From: an uncultured Bacteroidales bacterium
GTDB taxonomy: Bacteria > Bacteroidota > Bacteroidia > Bacteroidales > P3
NCBI GenBank assembly: GCA_900316965.1
Contig: ONEY01000013.1
Location: 18,632 to 82,631, forward strand
Direction of reading: 5' to 3'
Length of the DNA: 64,000 nt
Both the position numbers and the translations under genes were made by a program. Each line of letters begins with the position of its first letter. Positions within the stretch are counted from its first letter, which is position 1. Shown here piece after piece: positions 1-8,556 of this stretch. A model generated the notes under the pieces. That model worked only from the letters and a program-made list of their open reading frames with translations. It was not told where the DNA came from and made no database searches.

Positions 1-1
1 A

Positions 2-808
2 AAGACAATGGACAACCTGGAATTGTTGATGGATTTTTGGAAGGATGTCCAGGAACAGTCGGAAGAACGTTTTTCTCCGGAAGTTATCAGACAGCTTTTC
101 ATATTGGAATATGCTCCTAATGGTATGTGGACATATTTCCTGAGTGTTTATTTTATGAACAACAAGGACAATGATAACATGCTGGATAATGACAAGCTGT
201 ATCTTTTCTTGAGAAAAATTACCGCTTTCATTTGGACGTATGCTATTACAAATCCAGGTGTTAACGCCCTTCGTACCCCGGTATACAAAGAGATGAACAA
301 CATCATTCATGGTAAAGAGGTCGATTTCAACGAATACAGGTTTGACGAGGAAAAAACAAAGAATGCTTTAATGAGCTTCAATTACCTGAATGGACGTCCA
401 ATTACCAAATCTATGCTGGTTTGGTGGGCAATGATGTCACAAGGCCAAAGGGTTCCTGATCTGACAACGGTTTTTGAAATAGAGCATATCTATGCCCGTA
501 ACCGAAACGACAAAGAGGGAACTCTGAAAAAGGCTTCCGATGTTGAATTGCTCGGCAATAAGGCTATTCTTGAAAAACGCATCAATATCAGGGCATCCGA
601 TTATAGATTTGAGGATAAAAAGAAATACTATCTGGGGTATACCAATAAACGAAATGAGAAGAAGGATGGTACAATTGTAAAGGAACTGGAAGACTTTGCC
701 AATGATGCCTCACGTAAAGATTTTGGAGAGCTGGATATCCAGAACCGTACTTCGGACATATTCAAGAAGTTTTTTGATTATCTGAAGAGTGAGAACCTTT
801 TCGCATAA
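2..808 (+). CDS. DUF262/DUF1524 (GmrSD-like) protein, 3' part only
   Basis: C-terminal part of a GmrSD-type protein; the frame is open to the left edge, so the true start and the N-terminal DUF262 (ParB/Srx-fold) domain lie outside the window. Counting from the first visible Met at 8, the HNH-type motif EIEHIYARNR sits near residues 157-166 and is followed by LLGNKAILEKRIN near 181-193, the pattern of the DUF1524 nuclease domain (His and Asn metal/catalytic positions). Family knowledge: GmrSD-like proteins are modification-dependent restriction nucleases and many are anti-phage. Another DUF262 gene, N-terminal only, lies at 52335-53054. The domain call is fairly sure; the substrate is unknown. 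Confidence 0.75.
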   Translation, partial: KTMDNLELLMDFWKDVQEQSEERFSPEVIRQLFILEYAPNGMWTYFLSVYFMNNKDNDNMLDNDKLYLFLRKITAFIWTYAITNPGVNALRTPVYKEMNNIIHGKEVDFNEYRFDEEKTKNALMSFNYLNGRPITKSMLVWWAMMSQGQRVPDLTTVFEIEHIYARNRNDKEGTLKKASDVELLGNKAILEKRINIRASDYRFEDKKKYYLGYTNKRNEKKDGTIVKELEDFANDASRKDFGELDIQNRTSDIFKKFFDYLKSENLFA

Positions 809-835
809 TCAATAATCGATAAGACTTATTGCTTG

Positions 836-1080
836 TTAGTTTCTCGTCAACTACAGCATATCTTAATAGATTATTACAGAAAAGAACAGAAAAAACAGAA
901 AAAAACGGAAATCGCTTGCCTGCGGCAAGAGCCTTCGGCAACGCTAACGATAACCTTAACGATAACTTGCTCGCGGACGCTCGCTATTATTCTTCATTAC
1001 AGAAAAAAACAGAAATAACAGAAATTGCTTGCCTGCGGCAATACGCCTGCGGCGACCTTAACCTTAACGTTAACTATTTT
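836..1080 (+). repeat. Intergenic composite repeat (AAC-hexamer run plus ACAG/A-rich tract), two units
   Basis: Two consecutive units of the dispersed repeat seen through the first 17 kb. Each has an A-rich tract with ACAGAAAA words, a GC-rich block containing GCTTGCCTGCGGCAA, then a run of hexamers of the form AACGCT, AACGAT, AACCTT, ended by TTGCTCGCGGACGCTCGC. Open frames across it (Asn-x-Asn-x translations) are artefacts of the repeat. It lies between the stop of the DUF262 gene and the promoter of the next lipoprotein. Confidence 0.75.
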
Positions 1081-1245
1081 TGACTCTAATCTTTTTCTCT
1101 CTAACCGCTAAATTATATGTGAATTTGGCGGTTTGAGTAAAATTGTGAAAGGACTTTGTGTTGCTAATCAATACGATACTTCAAGCAATAAAGTCATGGT
1201 CATGAAAAAATGCTCCTTTTGTCTCTTCTTTTGGCAAAAAACAAG

Positions 1246-1253
1246 TACTTTTG
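1246..1253 (+). promoter_or_regulatory. Bacteroidota -7 box (TACTTTTG) for the lipoprotein gene
   Basis: TACTTTTG matches the TAnnTTTG consensus and lies 63 bp upstream of the ATG at 1317. No convincing TTTG -33 box is seen at the expected spacing, so this is a moderate call. Confidence 0.45.
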
Positions 1254-1316
1254 CAATCTCAAATCTCTTTGTTAAACGCAACTTTTTTATCACAAAAACT
1301 AACAAAACTTATTGAA

Positions 1317-2510
1317 ATGAAGAAATTTAGAAACTTATTTAAGGTTTTGGCTTTGTTCGCCGGTTGTTTCCTCCTTTTCTCTTGCGAGAAGGATAAACCA
1401 ATTCCTCTTCACACAGAATACAATCAATCGACATCTTTTTACGACTTGGACGTGCAAATAGCGTACAAGCTGGATTATTACCAACTGGGGTCGGAAATCA
1501 CCGATGAAAACGACTTGGAGCTAAACATCAATTTTGAGGGTAACGTTAATGGCGCCGATACCATGAGAATCTATTTTGATGACGAGGTCCTCGCTACTTA
1601 CATAAATGTCATCCCTTATAAAAACGTTTTCAAATTAAGTAATATCCGCCTCGGCAATGGTGTGATGCATACCATCATGATTTCCCACAAGAAAAACGGC
1701 GTCGAAAGGGTGGGGGCCTTGAAATTGGATTTCTTCGGATACATCAGCTGGAATAATAACGTCGTCATGAACTATTCTAAGTCGCCTGTGTTGACAAGCA
1801 CGGCTCTGGGCGACACCATCAATGTTTTCTTCGAATACCGCAATAATCCCAACGGCTCGGGATATGTGGGTCACCCCTGCGTGGAGGTGCTGAAAAAGAG
1901 CGGCTCGAGACGTATCGATAGCGTCTTGGTGGTCGTCGACGGAAGACCTGTCTCTATAATCAGCCCAAATGGTTTTTCGGGTTTGCACCGACTAAGCCAG
2001 GATGTGGAAATTGAATCGGGAGCTCACTATATCACTTTCGAGGCTTACCTGAAACCTGTGTCGGGCGCCAGGGATACCTCCGAGAAGGTTGTTATGCCTT
2101 TGGAATGGTTCGACATCGACCAACATAGCGATCCTTGCTGGGAGAAGAATATCGAAAAGGGCATCGTCTTATCCGAGTCGTCGGCGGATGAACACGTTAA
2201 TGTTAACCTGCTTTTCAACTTGACGGGCAGAACTTGCGAGGGCTTGCTGGCTACTTCATCGCCTCAGATTGACGTTGAGTTGAATGATAATCACACTGTG
2301 GAGATGGTGCTGAGCGTCGACATCGACAACCAAACCGTGGCTTTTTGGAACGATTTGGGCGAGGACTCTAACCCTCAGGAAATGGCTCTCCAAAACTTGG
2401 CTTACGGTAGGCATTATGTTAATGTCATCTTTCTGTCTGCTATGCATGACAGCTGGGGCAATGTTATATCTCAGGATGTCCAAGAAAGACAGTTTGTGAT
2501 TTATATTTAA
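1317..2510 (+). CDS. Hypothetical secreted lipoprotein (397 aa)
   Basis: Not recognised beyond being a lipoprotein. The start at ATG 1317 gives a classic type II signal peptide (MKKFRN, hydrophobic core, lipobox LFSC with the lipidated Cys near residue 23); an upstream in-frame ATG at 1251 would bury the signal and is rejected. The mature part is rich in beta-strand-like alternation and aromatic residues and looks like several Ig-like or beta-sandwich segments (for example around TMRIYFDDEV and HYITFEAYLK), as in many cell-surface proteins of this phylum. The gene stands alone, flanked on both sides by the composite intergenic repeats. No enzyme motif is visible. Confidence 0.7.
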   Translation: MKKFRNLFKVLALFAGCFLLFSCEKDKPIPLHTEYNQSTSFYDLDVQIAYKLDYYQLGSEITDENDLELNINFEGNVNGADTMRIYFDDEVLATYINVIPYKNVFKLSNIRLGNGVMHTIMISHKKNGVERVGALKLDFFGYISWNNNVVMNYSKSPVLTSTALGDTINVFFEYRNNPNGSGYVGHPCVEVLKKSGSRRIDSVLVVVDGRPVSIISPNGFSGLHRLSQDVEIESGAHYITFEAYLKPVSGARDTSEKVVMPLEWFDIDQHSDPCWEKNIEKGIVLSESSADEHVNVNLLFNLTGRTCEGLLATSSPQIDVELNDNHTVEMVLSVDIDNQTVAFWNDLGEDSNPQEMALQNLAYGRHYVNVIFLSAMHDSWGNVISQDVQERQFVIYI

Positions 2511-2514
2511 TTAC

Positions 2515-2725
2515 GGCAAGGTTAACAAGCCGAAGGCAACGTTAACGTTAACCTTAACTGGCCTGACGGCACAACCTTGTCGCTAACTTTGACGTTAACT
2601 GATTTCCTAGCGCTTTACTTTACATTGCTTTTCTGTTGCTCGCGGACGCTCGCACTTTTTTCATTACAGAAAAATTACAGAAAAAACAGAAAATAACAGA
2701 AATTGCTCGCCTTCGGCGACCTTGA
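2515..2725 (+). repeat. Composite intergenic repeat, near-identical to the copy at 6112-6296
   Basis: Starts with AACGTT/AACCTT hexamers, then a long block beginning AACTGGCCTGACGGCACAAC, the GCTCGCGGACGCTCGC word, an A-rich ACAG tract and a GC-rich CTCGCCTTCGGCGA block. The segment 2556-2700 matches 6115-6260 almost base for base, far beyond chance, so this is a dispersed repeat of at least 150 bp. Confidence 0.8.
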
Positions 2726-2775
2726 ATCCTGAATCTTGTTCCCAAAGGCTGCGACACTTCCTTATTAAAAACAAA

Positions 2776-2822
2776 CGCCCTCCATCTCGGGGGGCGAATG
2801 TCGTCGCTGACTTGCGGTCAGC
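2776..2822. terminator. Two short hairpins between convergent genes
   Basis: CGCCCTCC (2776-2783) pairs with GGGGGGCG (2789-2796) with one mismatch, and GCTGAC (2806-2811) pairs perfectly with GTCAGC (2817-2822). They lie between the plus-strand lipoprotein gene and the minus-strand gene ending at 2955, where terminators are expected, but neither has a strong T tract. Confidence 0.35.
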
Positions 2823-2954
2823 CTCTTAATCACAATCTTATATTAACTTAAATTCTACAGCTTTTCTTAATCACTTTTTTATTATTAACTTAAATTCTTT
2901 TGGTTTTATATGTTGTAGGTTTATGGTTTTGTATGTTGTAGGTATATGGTTTTG

Positions 2955-3554
2955 TTATTTGTATCGAAAGGAGACGCCGACAAAGTTGGGTGACATTTTG
3001 GGTAACATACTGGCGTTGTTGCGGGGCTTGCCCTTCGAGATACAAGGCTCGTAAAACAGGGATACGCCCATGCGGTTCAGCCAGAAGGTGACGGTGATTG
3101 GAATATAGTAGTTGCTGTATAGCGCTGTATGGCTGTCGTTGAAGTATCCGAAAAGCTCGTTGCCTATTCCTGATCCAAGGCTCAGCTTGTTTTTGCCGCT
3201 AAGGCTTATGTAGTATTCCAATCCTAGTATGCTGTTTAATCCAATTGTCGAATTGTCTTTGTTCCTCAGCTCTGTCAGCTGCGTTCCTAGGTAGGGCGAC
3301 AACTGGATGTGGTAGGCCAGGTTGTCGATAATGAAGCAATCTCCCTCGAAACTGAATCCTAGCGCTCCTAACGTTAAGTTCTTGTGTGTCTCGGCTCTGC
3401 CATCAAGATACTTGTCGATGGATGTCATCGTTGTGGATACTTTGGCAAAGAACGAGCTGGAGACGATCAAGTGGTCTTTCTTGGTGTTGACTTGCGCAAA
3501 GGCGACGGCGCCAAGACTTAACACTAGACAGGTTAGGGAAAGGATTCGTTTCAT
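2955..3554 (-). CDS. Secreted outer-membrane-barrel-like protein (199 aa)
   Basis: The signal peptide is clear (MKRILSLTCLVLSLGAVAFA before QVNT). The mature chain alternates hydrophobic and polar residues in strand-length blocks (for example LAYHIQLSPYLGTQL, SLGSGIGNELFGYF) and ends in an aromatic/charged strand, GVSFRYK, which fits a small outer-membrane beta-barrel of the OmpW/OprF-like porin kind. No specific family is recognised. It lies 22 bp downstream of the Gly/Asn-tailed lipoprotein gene on the same strand, so the two are probably co-transcribed. Confidence 0.65.
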   Translation of the reverse strand: MKRILSLTCLVLSLGAVAFAQVNTKKDHLIVSSSFFAKVSTTMTSIDKYLDGRAETHKNLTLGALGFSFEGDCFIIDNLAYHIQLSPYLGTQLTELRNKDNSTIGLNSILGLEYYISLSGKNKLSLGSGIGNELFGYFNDSHTALYSNYYIPITVTFWLNRMGVSLFYEPCISKGKPRNNASMLPKMSPNFVGVSFRYK

Positions 3555-3576
3555 CGTATTATTGTTTTAGGATTTT

Positions 3577-4521
3577 TTATTTGCCACCGTTGCCGTTGCC
3601 ACCGTTGCCGTTGCCGCCACCTTCGCCACCTTCGCCACCGGTGCCATTACCGTTGCCGTTGCCATTGCCATTGCCATTGCCGGAGTTGGGATTGTCTTCG
3701 ATATGGGTGTTGCCATTCGCATCCTTATAAATAACGACGTCGTCATTCGCCCAAGCTCCAAATAGGGCAAGGCCACTGGCTAATGAAGTAACAAAAGGAT
3801 TCCATCCTGAAACAAGACCAAAAGCGACATCTACACCAACAACTCCCCAAAGTCCGGGACCTCTGCCGTTGTCGCCATCTTCTTTCTTGACAAGGGGGTT
3901 GTCATGGAAGTATACCTGGCTCCAGTAATAGAGCGAATAGCGCATAGTGGATGTGAACGACAACATCAGCTGTCTCTCATATGGATTGTTGGCATAGAAC
4001 GGCGATTGCAGGATCTCATTCTCTTCTTTACAGACAAATTTATAGTATTGGTCGTAGTTCCACGATTTGGTGTTAATATAAATTTCAAGAACTCCATCGA
4101 TGATTTTTTTCGCTGTAATTTTGCTGACACCCGATATGTTTTGCTTATTGATGAAAGGTATAAAGCAATCTTTCTTAGTGCCGAACAATTCCAAAAAGTT
4201 ATTTCTGAATGAAGGAATGTTAACCTCGTGTTGGTTCAGTAATGATGTATGTGTGTTAATCCATTCGTTTAACTCTTTTTCTGTAACAGGCTCATTTGAG
4301 TGGTTGACAAAGACGCTGTCGGCTATCATTTGGTTTAAATAGAAATTATGATAGTAGCCGAAATCGTCATAAGGGTTCACGGGATTGGCGCATTGGGCAT
4401 ATTCGTGCTTGGGCGTGGGTGGTAGGTTGTTGTCTTGAATAGTGCTGTCTTTCTTGCAGGAAACAAAAGAGATGACTCCTGCCAATATTACGGCGGCGAT
4501 AACCAAAAAGTTTTGTTTCAT
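3577..4521 (-). CDS. Lipoprotein with Gly/Asn-rich repetitive C-terminal tail (314 aa)
   Basis: Signal peptide with lipobox FVSC (Cys near residue 22) followed by KKD, so a membrane-anchored lipoprotein. The central part (about 40-215) is a helical-looking domain I do not recognise. A hydrophobic stretch near 225-255 (WGVVGVDVAFGLVSGW...LALFGAWA) resembles a membrane-active or glycine-zipper-like segment. The last 40 residues are pure low-complexity GN/GG repeats encoded by trinucleotide/hexanucleotide repeats (3585-3690), prone to slippage and so to length variation. Upstream gene of a likely two-gene unit with the barrel-like protein. Function unknown; an adhesin or contact-dependent effector is only a guess. 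Confidence 0.65.
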   Translation of the reverse strand: MKQNFLVIAAVILAGVISFVSCKKDSTIQDNNLPPTPKHEYAQCANPVNPYDDFGYYHNFYLNQMIADSVFVNHSNEPVTEKELNEWINTHTSLLNQHEVNIPSFRNNFLELFGTKKDCFIPFINKQNISGVSKITAKKIIDGVLEIYINTKSWNYDQYYKFVCKEENEILQSPFYANNPYERQLMLSFTSTMRYSLYYWSQVYFHDNPLVKKEDGDNGRGPGLWGVVGVDVAFGLVSGWNPFVTSLASGLALFGAWANDDVVIYKDANGNTHIEDNPNSGNGNGNGNGNGNGTGGEGGEGGGNGNGGNGNGGK

Positions 4522-5139
4522 TGTTGTATGGTGTTTTGTTTTTGTTGAAGATTGTTTTTTCTGCTTGTATGGTGTTGCAGGTGGTCGAGCGACAGAGGTG
4601 TGGTGTTGTTTTTATGCCTGGGAGCCGCATGGCAGGAGTGGTGATTGTATATGAACGAGATTATCTTTTTATTGTCTGTCGCTCTCTGCCATGCTCGGCA
4701 CCCTCTTTTTATCGCCCCGTCACAACGGCACATCTATTTTGTGCGGGGCATGGTATAATGAGTTTCATCTGTTTTTTGGGTTTTGTGTTTGTGGTTTTGT
4801 GTTAGGATGTTTTGTTTTGTTGAATGCTTAGTTTGTTTTGTCGGTTTTGTGTTAGGATGTTTTGTTGGTTTGTTTTGTTGATTTATGTTTTGTTGAAATG
4901 TCTCTTTGTTGTTGTCGCTTTTCTCTCTTCTAGCGTGGCATTGGTGGCTTGGGCGTTGCGTCCTTCTTGCCTGGTGTTGCCTTTGCCGCGCAAAAAATAG
5001 AAAGTGTTTTTGCCTTTATTAGTCGCAAAAAATTGAAAAAACTACCATCGCAATAAAAAAAAATTTTCATCTTTTTTTTACGTCGCTGTCTTTCAAGCTT
5101 TTCAATGGCAAATTTTTTTTTCAGGAAAATGGTTTTATT
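4522..5139. other. Long non-coding stretch with G/T-rich words
   Basis: No credible gene on either strand. The sequence becomes strongly T/G-biased from about 4740 (many TTTTG words), which on the minus strand reads as CAAAA-rich leader or promoter DNA for the lipoprotein gene starting at 4521. It contains the direct repeat listed at 4793-4866. Confidence 0.5.
4793..4866. repeat. Direct repeat, 24 bp, two copies 50 bp apart
   Basis: Identical copies beginning GGTTTTGTGTTAGGATG at 4793 and 4843. They lie upstream of the minus-strand lipoprotein gene; a phase-variation or operator role is possible but not shown. Confidence 0.6.
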
Positions 5140-5375
5140 TTCGGCGCTTTACTTTACATTGCTTTTCTGTTGCTCGCTGACGCTCGCACTTTTTTCATTA
5201 CAGAAAAGAACAGAAAAAACAGAAAAAAACAGAAATTGCTCGCCTGCGGCAAGCGCCGAAGGCAACGGGCCGAAGGCAACCTTAACGTTAACGATAACCT
5301 TAACGATAACGATAACCTTGACCTTAACCTTGACCTTAACCTTGAATCTTGAAACCTTAATCTTGTGCCGCAGGC
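5140..5375 (+). repeat. Composite intergenic repeat
   Basis: Third full copy of the repeat: GCGCTTTACTTTACATTG block, GCTCGCTGACGCTCGC, A-rich ACAG tract, GC-rich CTCGCCTGCGGCAAGCG block, then about 90 bp of AACGTT/AACGAT/AACCTT/GACCTT hexamers. It lies directly upstream of the GNAT gene promoter. Confidence 0.75.
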
Positions 5376-5381
5376 GGGTAT

Positions 5382-5414
5382 TTTGTGATCTTCCATTTTT
5401 TGTTAGTATCTTTG
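5382..5414 (+). promoter_or_regulatory. Promoter for the GNAT gene (TTTG, 21 bp, TATCTTTG)
   Basis: TATCTTTG at 5407-5414 matches TAnnTTTG and TTTG at 5382-5385 gives a 21-bp spacer, within the usual range for the phylum. The ATG follows 19 bp after the -7 box. Confidence 0.6.
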
Positions 5415-5433
5415 CATTTTTATTTTTTGCTTT

Positions 5434-6069
5434 ATGTCTGCTAAAAAACTTGATATCGCCGCCATGGGACGCAAGGATGTTGTCGCCTGCGCGGAACTCT
5501 CGGTTAGGGATTTCGCCGAATACGAGTATTTCACTAACTTCTTCCCCCTCAGGGAGGAAAGGCTCTCTTTTATGCGTGCCTTGATAGCAAGCGAGTACCG
5601 CACCACTCGCCGCCGCGCTCACTTCCTGATGGGGCGCCTCGACAACTCGCCCGCAGCTGTGGCCGACTTGTTTCCTCCTCATTGGCGTAAGCCTTCGGAT
5701 TTGCAATACCTGACGCATGGTTGGTTGAAGGTGTTGCGTCTGCCTAACCAGGATGTCGTAAAGGAATGGCTGGCTATGGACACTAAGGCGGGCCTCTTCT
5801 GCCACAATATGCTCGGCGGCTCTACGTGGTACCTCAGCTCGCTGACCGTCGACCCCTCTTGTCAGGGCTTGGGATTGGGCAAGGAGATGCTTTTGGATGT
5901 GGTTGTCCCTTACGTTGGCAGCCATGGTGGCACCAGGCTTTGCTTTTTCACCAACAGCGAAAGCAATGTGGCTTTCTACCAACATCTGGGCTTCGAGGTG
6001 GCTAACTACCAGGAGCTGATGTGCCGCGGCAAGCGTATGGGCAGCTGGGATTTTGTGCTCGACATTTAG
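5434..6069 (+). CDS. GNAT-family N-acetyltransferase (211 aa)
   Basis: Transfers an acetyl group from acetyl-CoA to an amine; substrate unknown. The acetyl-CoA binding motif A is clear: LSSLTVDPSCQGLGLGKEML (about 134-153) with the QGLGLGK loop at 144-150, followed by the motif-B region NSESNVAFYQHLGFEV. The N-terminal 120 residues are longer than the minimal GNAT fold and variable. The gene stands alone between two composite repeats, next to glycan genes; acetylation of an aminosugar is possible but it may be unrelated. Start chosen at ATG 5434, just after a good promoter. Confidence 0.8.
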   Translation: MSAKKLDIAAMGRKDVVACAELSVRDFAEYEYFTNFFPLREERLSFMRALIASEYRTTRRRAHFLMGRLDNSPAAVADLFPPHWRKPSDLQYLTHGWLKVLRLPNQDVVKEWLAMDTKAGLFCHNMLGGSTWYLSSLTVDPSCQGLGLGKEMLLDVVVPYVGSHGGTRLCFFTNSESNVAFYQHLGFEVANYQELMCRGKRMGSWDFVLDI

Positions 6070-6074
6070 GTGGT

Positions 6075-6345
6075 GACGGCTAGCGCCTTCGGCGACGTTA
6101 ACGCTAACGATAACCTTAACTGGCCTGACGGCACAACCTTGTCGCTAACTTTGACGTTAACTGATTTCCTGGCGCTTTACTTTACATTGCTTTTCTGTTG
6201 CTCGCGGACGCTCGCACTTCTTTCATTACAGAAAAATTACAGAAAAAACAGAAAAAAACAGAAATTGCTTGCCTGCGGCAAGCGCCTTCGGCGACGTTAA
6301 CGTTAACCTTAACCTTAACTTTGAATCTTGAAACTTGAAACTTGA
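6075..6345 (+). repeat. Composite intergenic repeat, near-identical to 2551-2720
   Basis: Begins six bases after the GNAT stop. AACGTT/AACGCT/AACGAT hexamers, then the block starting AACTGGCCTGACGGCACAAC (6117 on), GCTCGCGGACGCTCGC, ACAG/A-rich tract, GCTTGCCTGCGGCAAGCG block, and a closing AACGTT/AACCTT run. It shares about 150 nearly unchanged bases with the copy downstream of the first lipoprotein gene. Confidence 0.8.
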
Positions 6346-6651
6346 ATTCTCAATCTTAATTCTTGCGCCGCAGGCTTTCCCCATTTCCATATTTTTCTGT
6401 AAATTTGCATCTTGTTTTTATCGCTGTCGCATGGAGCGTGGATGTTGTGGGCGCGGGTGCGGCTATAGACACATTTTCAGTGGGTTGGAGATGATGAGGG
6501 GTTGGATTGTGTTTGCTAGGGGCGGCTTGTGGGTTGTGCTAAATTGGGGTGTCGGTTGTCGAAAATGTGTTTTTTGCCACGCAATTTTGGCTTTTGCTGC
6601 CTGGCGACGGCGACGGGAATTGATTTTTTTTTTGATAAAATTGATATAAAA
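6346..6651 (+). promoter_or_regulatory. Leader of the nucleotidyltransferase gene with -7 box TAAATTTG (6400-6407)
   Basis: TAAATTTG at 6400-6407 fits the phylum -7 consensus, but the ATG is 245 bp further on. The intervening G/T-rich sequence has no credible ORF, so it would be a long leader, or the true promoter lies closer and is unrecognised. Confidence 0.35.
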
Positions 6652-8423
6652 ATGCAAGCTATAATTCTGGCCGCTGGTATGGGCCGTCGTCTTGGTGAAT
6701 TGACTAAGGATAACACTAAATGTATGCTGAAAGTCAACGGCATGCGTCTCATTGACCGGTCGTAGGTTACAATGGCGACAAGGTGGTGGAGTATGTTGGC
6801 AACAACTACAAGGGCACCGATATCGTCTATGTCAACAACCCTATCTATGACAAAACCAACAACATTTACTCGCTTTTCTTGGCTCGCGACTTTATGGTTG
6901 AGGACGACACGCTGCTGCTGGAGTCGGACCTTATCTATGAGCGTAGCGTGGTGGAAAAGCTGCTTGCCGACCCTCGCCCTGACTTGGCTCTGGTGGACAA
7001 GTATGAGAGCTGGATGGACGGCACGGTGGTGACCCTCGACGAGGATCAGAATATCGTCAACTTCCTCAACAAGGAGAAGTTTAGATACAGCGACATCGCC
7101 GACTACTACAAGACGGTGAATATCTACAAGTTTAGCCGCGAGTTCTCGACCTCGCAGTATGTGCCTTTCCTCAACGCCTACTGCACCGCCTTGGGGCGCA
7201 ACGAGTACTACGAGCAGGTGCTCAGGGTTATCACTCTGCTGGGCAACACTACCCTCAAGGCGCTCCCTCTCTCTGGCGAGAAATGGTATGAGATCGACGA
7301 CATTCAGGACCTCGACATCGCCGAGGGTATGTTTGCCGAAAGCTCGGAGGCTCAATGGCGCGCGGTGTCGGGTCGCTACGGCGGCTACTGGCGTTATCCT
7401 CACATGAAGGATTTCTGCTACCTGGTGAATCCTTATTTCCCGCCTCAGCGTCTGCTCGACGAGATCAAGGCTTCGTTCGACACCATCATCCGCGAGTACC
7501 CCTCGGGTATGTCGGTCAACTGCTTGCTGGCGGCTAAGAACTTCAACGTCCATCAGGACAACATCGTCGTGGGCAACGGCGCCGCCGAACTTATCAAGGA
7601 CTTGATGGAGAACATTGTGGGCAACGTAGGCGTGGCTCGCCCCACCTTTGAGGAGTACCCCAACCGCCGCGACGCGGAGAAGGTGGTGTGGTTTACGCCC
7701 GGCAACGACGACTTCCACTATTCGGCGGCCGACTTGATGGATTTCTATGCCGACAAGGAGATCTCGGCGCTTCTGCTTATCAACCCCGACAATCCTTCGG
7801 GCAACTATATCGCTCAGGATGAGGTGATGCGGCTGGTGGAGTGGACAAAGCAAAGGGGCATAATGCTGGTTTACGACGAGTCGTTTATGGATTTCGCCGA
7901 CGACAACTATACTTTGATGCGTCAGGACTTTATGGTGCAGTATCCTCATGTCGTCGTCATCAAGAGCATAAGCAAAAGCTATGGTGTGCCTGGTTTGCGC
8001 CTAGGGGTGCTGGCGTCGGGCAACGTGGAGCTTGTGCGTGGCGTCAAGAAAGGGGTGGCGATATGGAACATCAACTCGTTTGCCGAGTTCTACATGCAGA
8101 TCTACGAGAAATATGCCAACGACTATGCTGTGGCTTGCCGCCTCTTCAAGGAGGAACGCGAGCTTTTCAGGCAGGGCTTGAGCCGCATATCGTACCTCAG
8201 GGTTGTCCCCTCGGAGGCCAACTACTTCTTGTGTGAGGTGACGTCGCAATATTCGTCGCGCGAGCTCGCCATACGCCTAATGAAGGATTACAACATCCTC
8301 ATCAAGGATTGCAGCTCGAAGAAGGCTTTCGACGGCCGCAACTACATACGTCTGGCCATAAGAGACAGGGCCGACGACCAAATGTTGGTCGACGCCCTCG
8401 CCTCGTACGATAAAAGAGTTTGA
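6652..8423 (+). pseudogene. Nucleotidyltransferase-aminotransferase fusion broken by an internal deletion and frame change
   Basis: N-terminal LicC/RfbA-like nucleotidyltransferase: MQAIILAAGMGRRLGELT with the substrate loop KCMLKVNG, running to LIDR at about 6758. The frame then hits TAG at 6763. The rest of the same domain continues in another frame from about 6759 (VVGYNGDKVVEYV... LLLESDLIYE) and runs into a fold-type I aminotransferase (HisC/CobD-like) with INPDNPSGNY and the PLP-lysine motif SISKSYGVPGLRLG. About 15-18 codons normally found between LIDR and VVGY are missing, with a length not divisible by three. The two halves are otherwise undamaged. An intact protein would be about 610-620 aa, probably activating and aminating a glycan precursor such as phosphocholine- or aminoalkyl-like groups (inference). 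Recent mutation or assembly error are equally possible. Confidence 0.8.
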
Positions 8424-8459
8424 GAGTTTAATAGTTTAAAAAGTATAAGAGTTTAATAG

Positions 8460-8553
8460 TTTAAAATAGTTAAGGTTAACGTTAGCGTTAAGGTTAATTT
8501 CAACGTTAAGGTTAATTTCAACGTTAAGGTTAACGTTAACGTTAAGGTTTAAA
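8460..8553 (-). repeat. Hexamer run in reverse orientation
   Basis: About fifteen GTTAAG/GTTAAC/GTTAGC words, with two copies of TTAATTTCAACGTTAAGG, ending four bases before the opine-dehydrogenase-like start. It is the reverse complement of the AACGTT/AACCTT runs elsewhere and lacks the ACAG and GC-rich blocks. Position suggests it is transcribed in the 5' leader. Confidence 0.7.
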
Positions 8554-8556
8554 AGA

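Noticed and set aside
829..1083. Open frames encoding Asn-x-Asn-x repeats (also at 5105-5584 and 10456-10797)
   Set aside because: They are read-through of the AAC-hexamer and ACAG repeats; no promoter-start arrangement or non-repeat domain.
1133..1315. Small ORF upstream of the first lipoprotein gene
   Set aside because: It contains the promoter of the lipoprotein gene and has no family features.
6516..7949. Long antisense ORF opposite the nucleotidyltransferase-aminotransferase gene
   Set aside because: It is the shadow of a high-GC coding sequence; the sense strand carries clear motifs. The same holds for other long antisense frames, for example at 10809-12437, 12450-14150 and 30566-31627.
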